DNA from: a virus
DNA: 23,940 nt
Reading direction: 5' to 3' (one strand)
Virus record (IMG/VR): IMGVR_UViG_3300035698_029912
Location: 1-23,940 of that record
Position numbers and translations under genes: made by a program. The notes under the pieces are model-generated. The model was given only the letters and a program-made list of their open reading frames with translations, did not search any database and had not been told where the DNA came from. Below are positions 1 to 7,376 of the stretch, piece after piece (positions within the stretch are counted from its first letter, which is position 1; each line of letters begins with the position of its first letter).

Positions 1-1
1 A

Positions 2-529
2 GTGTGGATGCCAATTAGGGTTATTACAGCAATTAGAGCGTTTAAGCTATTGTTTGCTAATAAGTCTTCAGTGGTAGACATAGATAATTACTACATATAC
101 AACTGGGAAGAGTGGTTAGAACAACCTTCCTCTGAAGATGAAGCTACTGTATCTACTGTTAATTTTGAAGTAAAAGTTCCAGAAGTTATTATACTACCTA
201 AATATGATAAGGTATTTAATAAAAATGTAAAATTAACAAAAAGAAACATTTATATTCGAGATAATTACCGTTGTCAATATACTAATAAAAAAATTGATAA
301 ATCAGAAGCTGATATCGATCATGTTATCCCTCGTTCTCAAGGTGGTAAAAATTCATGGGAAAATATGGTAGTATGTTCAAAATCAATTAATAGAAAAAAG
401 GCTAATAAGACTCCAGAACAAGCTGGTTTGAAATTAGTTAAAAAGCCTTCTAAGCCAGATAGTAGTAGATTATTAATTGATCCAAAAATGAAGATACCTG
501 CATCATGGAGTAAATTTATACAAAAATGA
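2..529 (+). CDS. HNH endonuclease, 5' partial
   Basis: This is a small HNH nuclease, probably a free-standing phage endonuclease that cuts double-stranded DNA. The HNH core is at about residues 82-143: RDNYRCQYT, then the catalytic segment DIDHVIPRSQGGKNSWENMV (Asp-His plus the downstream Asn), then NRKKANKTPEQAG. Relatives usually carry two CxxC pairs that bind structural zinc. Here each pair keeps only one Cys (CQYT and CSKS), a variant I believe exists in a subfamily, so activity is still plausible. The gene very likely begins upstream of the window. Family members start with a short strand like 'VLN' just before the 'WMPIRVITAIRA' segment, and here the first codon read is a GTG at the window edge. 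The stop overlaps the next start (ATGA). Confidence 0.85.
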   Translation: MWMPIRVITAIRAFKLLFANKSSVVDIDNYYIYNWEEWLEQPSSEDEATVSTVNFEVKVPEVIILPKYDKVFNKNVKLTKRNIYIRDNYRCQYTNKKIDKSEADIDHVIPRSQGGKNSWENMVVCSKSINRKKANKTPEQAGLKLVKKPSKPDSSRLLIDPKMKIPASWSKFIQK

Positions 530-1278
530 ATAGGAATGAAAGAATAAAACAGAGAGCTAAATTATTGAAAAAAAATAGAGCTAAGATAAAAAATAGAACT
601 AGACCAAGTGCTCGTAAAAAGAATAAATCATCATCATTAAGCCCTTCTGAATGGACAGGAAGAATGAAAGATATTCCTTGTTTTATATTAGGTAATGCTC
701 CTTCTCTTAATAAAATGGACTTATCAGTATTAGATAATTATTTTACTGTTGGTATAAATAGAATATTTATTAAATATGATCCAACTATTTTAATATGGCA
801 AGATCTTGCTCTGTGGTCTCAAGAAAAAAAGAAAGTTGTTAAAACGAAAGCTATAAAATATTGCAGGGATGGGTCTTCAACTCAAGGAGGTTTTTATACA
901 TTTAAACTTGATGGTAGAGAACCTAAGATATCAGGAACCACTAAAAGACTACATGGCAGAGGGAGTAGTGGAGCTATTACTTATCAATTTGTTCATGCTT
1001 TAGGATGTAATCCAATTATATTAGTAGGCATGGATTGCCGATATAAAGAAGGACTAACTGATTTTTATGGAAACAACCCAATGCACAAAAGACATACTTT
1101 GCCAGCATGTGTAAAAGGTTTGAAATTTATAAAAGATAATAGCAAAAATAAAACTATAATTAATTGTTCTAAAAATAAAGTTTTTAAAGAAAGAAAGACA
1201 ATAGAAGAAGCAATAAGTATGTTTGAAGATAAAAAATATAATAGGGAAGAATTAGAAAAGATTTTACTTGGAAAGTGA
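526..1278 (+). CDS. MptE/DUF115-like phage protein
   Basis: The basic N-terminus (about residues 1-45, Lys/Arg rich) is followed by a Rossmann-like domain. It opens with FILGNAPSLNKMDLSVL and continues with FTVGINRIF, a later glycine-rich HGRGSSGAITYQF and the strand PIILVGMDCRY. The GNxPSLN opening and the following 'T-G-x-NRI' are the hallmark of the PF01973 group: 6-hydroxymethylpterin pyrophosphokinase MptE-like, also found in Maf flagellar glycosylation proteins. In phages such proteins are of unknown substrate; nucleotide-sugar or pterin-diphosphate chemistry are both possible. The gene overlaps the HNH stop by 4 nt and so is translationally coupled to it. I am confident in the family but not in the reaction. 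Confidence 0.72.
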   Translation: MNRNERIKQRAKLLKKNRAKIKNRTRPSARKKNKSSSLSPSEWTGRMKDIPCFILGNAPSLNKMDLSVLDNYFTVGINRIFIKYDPTILIWQDLALWSQEKKKVVKTKAIKYCRDGSSTQGGFYTFKLDGREPKISGTTKRLHGRGSSGAITYQFVHALGCNPIILVGMDCRYKEGLTDFYGNNPMHKRHTLPACVKGLKFIKDNSKNKTIINCSKNKVFKERKTIEEAISMFEDKKYNREELEKILLGK

Positions 1279-1330
1279 TTGAATATTTCTTATTATAATA
1301 ATATAGTAATTTAATTTATGGAGATGGTCA

Positions 1331-3790
1331 ATGGAAAGTGATAATATAATTTATAAATATTCAGAAGCTTTTGAAAATAGTAAAGAATATTTTGACGGAG
1401 ATGAATTAGCTGCTAAAGTATTTGTGGATAAATACGCCTTAAGGAACAAAGAAGGAGATATATTAGAAGATACTCCTTGTAAAATGCACAGAAGATTATC
1501 AAGAGAATTTGCTAGAATAGAAAAAAAATATCCTAATCCTATGTCAGAGGAAGAAATATTTAATTTAATAGATCATTTTAAATATATTATTCCTCAAGGT
1601 TCTCCAATGAGCGCTATTGGAAATCCTTATCATATTCAAAGCTCAGGAAATTGTTTCGCTATAGAACCACCACATGATAGTCATGGTGGTATTTTTTATA
1701 CTGATCAACAAATGGGACAATTGATGAAGAGAAGATGTGGGGTTGGTATTAGTTTAAACAAATTAAGACCTAAGGGAGAGATTGTTCAAAACGCTGCAAA
1801 GACAACTGATGGAATAGGTGTTTTTATGGAAAGGTTTAGCAACACATGTAGAGAGGTAGCACAAGCAGGAAGAAGAGGGGCTTTAATTCAATTGTTAAAT
1901 GTTCATCATCCAGAAATAAAAACTTTTATTACTATTAAAAAAGATAAAACAAAGGTTACAGGAGCTAATATCTCCATACAAGCAACAGATGAATTTATGA
2001 ATGCAGTAAAGAATAATGAAGAATTTGAATTAAGATGGCCAGTCGATAGTAAGAATCCTAAAATATCTAAGAAAGTTATGGCTAGAGAAATATGGGATTT
2101 ATTTATCGATGCAAGCTACGAGAGTGCTGAACCCGGTATATCATATTGGAGCACTGTTTTAAAAAATAGTGTATCTAATTGTTATGGAGTAGTAGATGAT
2201 ACATTTTATGATACTGCTTCAAATCCTTGTGGAGAAATAATTATGGGAGCAGATTCTTGTCGTTTATTAGCTTTAAATTTATATTCTTTTGTCGAAAATA
2301 AATTTACTTCAAAAGCCTTCTTTGATTATGACAAGTTTAAAACCTATGTTCAAAAAGCACAAAGAATGATGGATGATTTAGTAGATTTAGAAATAGAACT
2401 TATACAAAGAATTATAAGAAAAATAAAATCAGATCCTGAACCAGAACATATAAAACAAATAGAAAAAGAAACATGGAAGAAACTATTAGAAACTTGTAAA
2501 AAAGGAAGAAGAACTGGATTAGGAATAACAGGACTAGCAGACACTTTAGCTTCTTTAAATCTTAGATATGGTTCAAAGAAATCAATAGAGACAACAGAAG
2601 AGATTTATAAAACATTAGAAATAAATGCCTATAAGAGCACTTGTACTTTAGCAAAAGAAAGAGGACCATTCCCTATTTTCTCTTTTGATATTGAGAAAGA
2701 TAATATCTTTATAAATAAAATTTTAAAAGAAGATAAAGAATTAAGGAAGATGTATAAAAAATATGGAAGAAGAAATGTAGCACTAACTACTACTCCTCCT
2801 GCTGGATCAATATCATTAGAAGCTCAGGTTTCGTCAGGAATAGAGCCAGTCTTCTCTGTAAAGAGTATTAGAAGGAAAAAGATACATGAAGGTGATAAAA
2901 ATATTAAGGTAGATTTTATAGATTATATGGGAGATAAATGGCAAGAATTTATAGTCTATCATAAGGGATTTACAGATTGGCAAAAGATAACAGGAAAAAC
3001 AAAAATAGAAGATTCTCCTTATTATAAAGCAACTTCACAAGATATAGATTGGGTTGCTAGCGTAGATATTCAAGCTGCAGCTCAAAAATGGATATGTCAT
3101 TCTATATCTAAAACTTGTGTCCTTCCTAAAGACTCTACAAAAGATTTAGTAGAAAAAGTATTTTTAAGAGCATGGGAAAAAGGATGTAAGGGATTTACAG
3201 TATACAGAGATGGATGTAGATCTGGAGTGCTAATAGACGCTACTAAACAAAAAGAAGATATCGAAGTCTCTAATATAACTAAAACTACCTCTCCTAAAAG
3301 ACCTAATGAATTGCTAGGAAACTTGCATCATGTTTCTGTAAAAGGAGTTAAATATTTTGTATTAGTTGGAGTGTTAAATAATATAGAACCATATGAAATT
3401 TTTGCAGGACATAAAGATATACAAAAATTACCAAGTAAAGTAATTATTAAAAAGAAAAAAAGAAATACATATTGCATCTTAGATATAAATACAAAAGAAA
3501 TATTATTAGACGATATCTCAAAAAATATTAATGATGAGGAAGAATCTTTGACTAGAATGATATCATTAGGATTAAGGCATGGAGCTGATATTAACTTTGT
3601 TACTCATCAATTAGAAAAGACTAGTGGAGATATGCTAGGGTTTTCTAAAGCTGTTTCAAGAGCTTTGAAAAAATATATTAAAGACGGAAGTATGGTGCAT
3701 GGGGAGAATTGTCCAGAGTGTAGCGGAGAACTTAGAAGATCAGAAGGGTGTGTTTCGTGCTCTTTGTGTGCGTATTCTCGATGTAGTTAG
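1331..3790 (+). CDS. nrdJ: Class II (B12-dependent) ribonucleotide reductase
   Basis: This enzyme reduces ribonucleotides to deoxyribonucleotides using adenosylcobalamin, which supplies DNA precursors for phage replication. Its 819 residues fit the long NrdJ subclass. Visible active-site elements are C108 in SSGNCFAI, N298/C300/E302 in NPCGEI (thiyl-radical Cys and partners), and C310 in SCRLLALNL (redox partner of C108). A TTTPPAGSISLE loop lies near residue 487, followed by SSGIEPVF. The C-terminus has the NrdJ-type tail: a CPEC zinc-ribbon half, then GCVSCSLCAYSRC, which supplies the reducing cysteines. GGAG at 1320-1323 supports the start. The nearby dut gene fits a nucleotide-metabolism cassette. 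No intron or intein is visible: the reading frame is continuous and all motifs are present. Confidence 0.95.
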   Translation: MESDNIIYKYSEAFENSKEYFDGDELAAKVFVDKYALRNKEGDILEDTPCKMHRRLSREFARIEKKYPNPMSEEEIFNLIDHFKYIIPQGSPMSAIGNPYHIQSSGNCFAIEPPHDSHGGIFYTDQQMGQLMKRRCGVGISLNKLRPKGEIVQNAAKTTDGIGVFMERFSNTCREVAQAGRRGALIQLLNVHHPEIKTFITIKKDKTKVTGANISIQATDEFMNAVKNNEEFELRWPVDSKNPKISKKVMAREIWDLFIDASYESAEPGISYWSTVLKNSVSNCYGVVDDTFYDTASNPCGEIIMGADSCRLLALNLYSFVENKFTSKAFFDYDKFKTYVQKAQRMMDDLVDLEIELIQRIIRKIKSDPEPEHIKQIEKETWKKLLETCKKGRRTGLGITGLADTLASLNLRYGSKKSIETTEEIYKTLEINAYKSTCTLAKERGPFPIFSFDIEKDNIFINKILKEDKELRKMYKKYGRRNVALTTTPPAGSISLEAQVSSGIEPVFSVKSIRRKKIHEGDKNIKVDFIDYMGDKWQEFIVYHKGFTDWQKITGKTKIEDSPYYKATSQDIDWVASVDIQAAAQKWICHSISKTCVLPKDSTKDLVEKVFLRAWEKGCKGFTVYRDGCRSGVLIDATKQKEDIEVSNITKTTSPKRPNELLGNLHHVSVKGVKYFVLVGVLNNIEPYEIFAGHKDIQKLPSKVIIKKKKRNTYCILDINTKEILLDDISKNINDEEESLTRMISLGLRHGADINFVTHQLEKTSGDMLGFSKAVSRALKKYIKDGSMVHGENCPECSGELRRSEGCVSCSLCAYSRCS

Positions 3791-3868
3791 CCACAGTTAA
3801 AAAAATAAAGAGGAATTTGTATATTTTTAACTAATATAAATGTGGATAAAATATATTAGGAGAATAAT

Positions 3869-4615
3869 ATGACAAAAAGGGCTATTAACTTAAAAGGTAA
3901 GAAATTTGGCAAATTAACAGTAGTAGGTAGATCTAGTAGGATATGTAGTAGCGGCAATGCTTATTGGGATTGCAGTTGTGAATGTGGGGAAATAAAATCT
4001 ATTAGAACCGATGTTCTTAGAAAAACAAATGTGAAAAGTTGCGGGTGTACTTTCGATCATGTAAAAATTGGAGATAAAGTAGGAAAATTAAAAATTATAG
4101 AAAAAGTCAAGAAAGATAAGAGAAGAAGTTTTTATTGGATATGTGTTTGCGATTGTGGTAGTGATAAAAGGATTGAACTTTCTAGTCATGTTATTAGAAG
4201 AGAATCAATTAAGTCATGCGGGTGTCTAAAAAATCCTAGTGGACAAAAACATCCTAGCTATACTGGTTATAAAGATATAACAGGTCGTTTTTTTAGCAGG
4301 ATAAAAAAAGGAGCAGATATTAGAGAGATTGAATTTGATATAACTATTGAACAGTTGTGGGAATTATTCGAAAGTCAATTAAAAAAATGCGCGCTATCTG
4401 ATATTCCTTTGCAATTTGGGATCGAAAGCAAGAATAAAGATAAGAGAGTTGAATGCACTGCTTCTCTAGATAGAATAGATAATAATAAAGGATATATAAA
4501 AGGAAATATACAATGGATTCATAAACATATTAATTTTATGAAAAAAGATCATAATCAAGAGTATTTTATCAAAATCTGTAATTTAATATCAGATCATGCG
4601 AATATAATTAAATAA
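3869..4615 (+). CDS. Zinc-repeat HNH homing-type endonuclease
   Basis: Two tandem Cys-rich DNA-binding modules form the N-terminal half. The first has C35/C37/C39 in CSCECG and the SCGC at residues 57-60. The second has C92/C94/C96 in CVCDCG and C117/C119 in SCGC. Each module starts with a 'G-x-L-x-[IV]' strand. The C-terminal half has a nuclease-like core: CALSDIPL (C174), then TASLDRIDNNKGYIKGNIQW (about 198-216) followed by HKH. The 'SLDRID..KGY..GN.QWvHK' signature is typical of free-standing phage HNH/endonuclease VII-like homing enzymes. AGGAG precedes the ATG. Its position directly behind nrdJ is typical, since phage nrd genes are frequent homing targets. It is expected to be a selfish element and not needed for growth. 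Confidence 0.85.
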   Translation: MTKRAINLKGKKFGKLTVVGRSSRICSSGNAYWDCSCECGEIKSIRTDVLRKTNVKSCGCTFDHVKIGDKVGKLKIIEKVKKDKRRSFYWICVCDCGSDKRIELSSHVIRRESIKSCGCLKNPSGQKHPSYTGYKDITGRFFSRIKKGADIREIEFDITIEQLWELFESQLKKCALSDIPLQFGIESKNKDKRVECTASLDRIDNNKGYIKGNIQWIHKHINFMKKDHNQEYFIKICNLISDHANIIK

Positions 4616-4671
4616 TTATAAGGATAAACAAAATAAATAATGAAGAATTCGGCTAAAAAAAAGGATATAAA

Positions 4672-4956
4672 ATGACAAAACAAGAAGAAAATGAAGCACA
4701 AATATGTTTAAATCTGATGCAAACATATTTACAAATGTATGATAAAGGAATTGTTTCTAAACAAACAGTTTTAGAAAAGGTCGGTATTGATTGGGAAGAA
4801 GAAAAAAAAAGAATAAATACTGAATCACAAATAATAGAAATGACAGGAGATAACGTAGAAGTAGAGAATATTATAGAAGTAGAGGATCATGTAGAAGTAG
4901 AAACAGAAACAGAAGATCCTATAAAAAATAGATTTGACATATTAGATATAAAATAA
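4672..4956 (+). CDS. Small protein resembling a portal C-terminus
   Basis: This 94-aa protein has an N-terminal helical stretch (about residues 1-52) and an acidic, Glu/Val-rich tail with repeated VEVE-type segments. The part DKGIVSKQTVLEKVGIDWEE followed by EKKRI matches the common C-terminal signature of phage portal proteins ('G-x-[IV]-S-x-x-T-x-L-x-x-x-G-[IF]-D-x-x-x-E-x-x-R-[IL]'). Only this signature is present, with no portal stem or wing, so the gene could be a detached portal fragment, a paralogue or chance convergence. A weak purine-rich stretch (AAAAGGA) lies about 10 nt upstream of the ATG. The gene sits between the homing endonuclease and dut, a place where endonuclease-driven rearrangement is plausible. 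No function can be assigned. Confidence 0.6.
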   Translation: MTKQEENEAQICLNLMQTYLQMYDKGIVSKQTVLEKVGIDWEEEKKRINTESQIIEMTGDNVEVENIIEVEDHVEVETETEDPIKNRFDILDIK

Positions 4957-4969
4957 TAAGGAGTAAAAA

Positions 4970-5437
4970 ATGAAAGAAGTAAAAATAAAAGTTAAAAAAT
5001 TAGATCCAAGAGCAATAATTCCTAAATATCAAAGAGAAGGAGATGCAGGTTTTGATTTTCACGCTTTATTAGAAGAAGGAATAGAATATATTGTAGTAAA
5101 TCCTAGTAGTCAAATGATTATTAATACAGGTATATCTTGTACTATCCCTGAAGGATATGAGATACAAGTTAGACCTAGAAGCGGACTATCATATAAGTAT
5201 GAGATAACAGTAACAAATAGTCCAGGAACTATTGATTCAGGATATGTTATCCCTAATGAAATTAAAGTTTTAATTTATAATTTATCTTCTAAGAATTCTT
5301 TCGTTATTAAAAATGGAGATAGAATTGCTCAAGGAGTATTATCAGAAGTTCCAACTGCTATTTTCGAGGAAGTAGAAGAAATAGAAGATGAAGATAAAAA
5401 TAGGGGTGGTGGATTTGGATCAACCGGAATAAAATAA
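4970..5437 (+). CDS. dut: dUTP diphosphatase
   Basis: This enzyme hydrolyses dUTP to dUMP and pyrophosphate, keeping uracil out of DNA and feeding dTMP synthesis. All trimeric dUTPase motifs are visible in 155 residues: GDAGFD (24-29), RPRSGLS (68-74), SPGTIDSGY (84-92, with the catalytic-site Asp D89), GDRIAQ (116-121) and the C-terminal P-loop-like GGGFGSTG (147-153). One deviation is that the usual 'DYRGE' after GTIDS reads GYVIPNE, so that loop is slightly longer and lacks the Arg. An AAGGAG Shine-Dalgarno precedes the ATG, and a strong terminator lies about 20 nt after the stop. Together with nrdJ it supports phage control of nucleotide pools. Confidence 0.96.
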   Translation: MKEVKIKVKKLDPRAIIPKYQREGDAGFDFHALLEEGIEYIVVNPSSQMIINTGISCTIPEGYEIQVRPRSGLSYKYEITVTNSPGTIDSGYVIPNEIKVLIYNLSSKNSFVIKNGDRIAQGVLSEVPTAIFEEVEEIEDEDKNRGGGFGSTGIK

Positions 5438-5458
5438 AATTTTATGATTTTTCCTATT

Positions 5459-5493
5459 AAGCTCGATGTATTATCTTACATCGAGCTTTTTTA
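5459..5493 (+). terminator. Intrinsic terminator after dut
   Basis: A perfect 12-bp stem (AAGCTCGATGTA at 5459-5470 with TACATCGAGCTT at 5477-5488) encloses a 6-nt loop and is followed by a T-rich tract. This is the classic rho-independent layout. It separates the nucleotide-metabolism genes from the hydrolase gene. Confidence 0.93.
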
Positions 5494-5542
5494 TTAAATA
5501 AAGGAATTTTTGAGAAAAAATAGAATAAAAAAGTATTAAAAT

Positions 5543-5550
5543 TATAAATA
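5543..5550 (+). promoter_or_regulatory. Possible T4-late-like box TATAAATA
   Basis: TATAAATA lies 12 nt upstream of the hydrolase ATG and just after a terminator, where a new promoter would be needed. It matches the T4 late-promoter -10 consensus. However, this octamer is expected by chance several times in such AT-rich DNA and also occurs inside nrdJ, so support is positional only. Confidence 0.22.
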
Positions 5551-5562
5551 AGGGAAATTGTT

Positions 5563-7278
5563 ATGATAATAACTGCTGACCAAATTGAGTCAAAAACAAA
5601 TTTTGTTCAAGTAAATAATTATGTCGATGAGTCTAATATCGGATTAGGTTTTAATAATACTGATGGAAGGACTTATCTCGTTGGCGGACATTTGGCTCGT
5701 ATTCGTAAACGAGGAACTATAAGTGAAATTCACATGTATCTTAATAGCTTACTGAATTATCGAGATAATTCTTTAAAATTTTGTGTATTTCGATATAACG
5801 GAGCGTCATGGGACTCAATCGATGTAAGTTCAACGATTGCATCTTCAGATATAACTGCTGGAGTTTGGAACACGATAGGACAAGGTCTTTTAGAGGCAAA
5901 TCCTTCTGCCGACACCTTTTGTACTACTATATATGAAAGAGGAGATTGTTTGGGAATTTATGCTAAAGGAGATACCGGATCGTGGAATGGATTTTCCTAT
6001 GGGGTTGGAACAACTAGTGATGCTGAAAATTGGCAAGTAAAATATAATTTTGATGGAGGAGATCAAACTACATATAAAAACTGGGTTCCTGACACAAATC
6101 CAGCAAATGAGTGGAATTTTAATATTTATGCAACAATGACAGCACCAATGATAGTTGGTATTGGAGATTCGATAATGGAAGGAGCTGTTCCAGGTGGACA
6201 AACAAATGTTCGTAATTCTGTCAATTATGTATCTGCTGGGACATGGACTGACGTAGATGTAACAGGAAATATTACAAACGAGATTTCTGCATATAATGAA
6301 GATTTGCTAGGAAGTATGAATCATGGAATAGGTAGTATGTTTACAACTGACTGGGTTCTTGGCAACACAAAAAATATACCTTTTTTTGGGACAATTGATT
6401 TAATGCAAGTGTTGTGTTTAGATTATTATCCTCGTTATGTTCTTATTCAGTTAGGAATTAATGACCTGGCCGGTGGTGTTTTATGGGCATCAATGAGGTC
6501 TAATTATATTTCTATTTTTCAAACCCTTGCCGCCAATGGTATTACTCCTATTATGACTACTATTTGTCAGCTTCCATCTGCAGCAGGCAGCACACAAGCA
6601 ACTAGAGATAATTTAGTTATTGTTAATAATAATATAAAAGCACTTTGTTTAGAGAGAGGAATAGTTTGTGTTGATGTCTATACTTTACTAGCAGACTCTT
6701 CTGATCCTACTGATCGTAATATAATATTTGGAGCTAATTCTAATAATCATCCTATTAATATAGGGCATAGGGCTATAGCTAATGCTGTAGTACAAGCTAT
6801 GATAACTCCTGGTGTTCCAGTTATGGACTTAGCGACACAAACAAAACAAGATATTACTAACACTGCTTCTATTTTTATTCAAGGACAAACTGATCAATTG
6901 CAATTTGATAGTGCTAGTAATTTAGAAAATGTAATACTCGCTCCTGGCCAAGACATTGCAACTCAAACCGCATCAGATTCTATTGAAGGAAAGGTCGATG
7001 TTCTTAACTCGCAAACAGAACAATTACAATTTGATAGCGCTGGTAATTTAGAGAATGTCATACTTGCTCCCGAAGGGCTAGATAGTATTTCAGTTACAGA
7101 ACCATCTGGTAGAGCTACCTCATTTAGAGAAATGATAGTACAATTATTTATGAGATTCTTCAATAAATCAGACAAGACTTCTACACAAATAAGAACATAT
7201 GATGCAGATGGTAATATTATTACTACTCAAGCTCATGCTACAGTAGGAACAACTACAACTGTTGACAAATCTTCTTAA
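5563..7278 (+). CDS. SGNH/GDSL-family hydrolase, likely virion protein
   Basis: The 571-aa protein has three parts. Residues 1-195 look like a beta-rich domain, possibly carbohydrate binding. Residues 195-415 are an SGNH hydrolase: block I GIGDSIMEG (nucleophile S203), block III LGINDL (N300) and a block V-like NNHPINIGH (H396). The tail from about 425 has two copies of a repeat and a C-terminal REMIVQLFMRFF segment of a type common in phage structural proteins. SGNH enzymes are esterases or deacetylases; on phage tails they often deacetylate host polysaccharide, which is the inferred role here. The usual block V Asp three residues before the catalytic His reads Ser (S393). About half the Arg codons are CGN, unlike nrdJ, which suggests recent acquisition. 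AAGGGA precedes the ATG. Confidence 0.8.
   Translation: MIITADQIESKTNFVQVNNYVDESNIGLGFNNTDGRTYLVGGHLARIRKRGTISEIHMYLNSLLNYRDNSLKFCVFRYNGASWDSIDVSSTIASSDITAGVWNTIGQGLLEANPSADTFCTTIYERGDCLGIYAKGDTGSWNGFSYGVGTTSDAENWQVKYNFDGGDQTTYKNWVPDTNPANEWNFNIYATMTAPMIVGIGDSIMEGAVPGGQTNVRNSVNYVSAGTWTDVDVTGNITNEISAYNEDLLGSMNHGIGSMFTTDWVLGNTKNIPFFGTIDLMQVLCLDYYPRYVLIQLGINDLAGGVLWASMRSNYISIFQTLAANGITPIMTTICQLPSAAGSTQATRDNLVIVNNNIKALCLERGIVCVDVYTLLADSSDPTDRNIIFGANSNNHPINIGHRAIANAVVQAMITPGVPVMDLATQTKQDITNTASIFIQGQTDQLQFDSASNLENVILAPGQDIATQTASDSIEGKVDVLNSQTEQLQFDSAGNLENVILAPEGLDSISVTEPSGRATSFREMIVQLFMRFFNKSDKTSTQIRTYDADGNIITTQAHATVGTTTTVDKSS
6886..6955 (+). repeat. Tail repeat copy 1 in the SGNH hydrolase gene
   Basis: This encodes QTDQLQFDSASNLENVILAP. 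The second copy at 7012-7070 encodes the near-identical QTEQLQFDSAGNLENVILAP. The short beta-type repeat (x-L-x-F-D-x-x-x-x-L-x-x-V) is common in fibre and baseplate-associated phage proteins. Confidence 0.8.
7012..7070 (+). repeat. Tail repeat copy 2 in the SGNH hydrolase gene
   Basis: This is the second copy of the 20-residue repeat starting at 6886. It differs at two residues (D to E and S to G) and at many synonymous positions, so the duplication is old or under protein-level selection. Confidence 0.8.
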
Positions 7279-7297
7279 AAATAATTATTAGTTATTT

Positions 7298-7332
7298 AAA
7301 AGCCTATAGTTTATTATACTATAGGCTTTTTC
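7298..7332 (+). terminator. Intrinsic terminator after the SGNH hydrolase
   Basis: A perfect 13-bp stem (AAAAGCCTATAGT at 7298-7310 with ACTATAGGCTTTT at 7318-7330) has a 7-nt loop and a run of T on the 3' side. It lies 20 nt after the hydrolase stop codon. With the terminator at 5459, it isolates the hydrolase gene as its own transcription unit. Confidence 0.93.
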
Positions 7333-7376
7333 TATTTAACTAAAGGTATTTTTTATTATTTTCCGAAATATATTAT

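Noticed and set aside
3791-3845. Imperfect inverted repeat CCACAGTTAAAAA / TTTTTAAC … TGTGG between nrdJ and the endonuclease gene
   Set aside because: The arms have a bulge and a 9-nt offset and are mostly A-T, with no T run after them. It is not convincing as a terminator or riboswitch.
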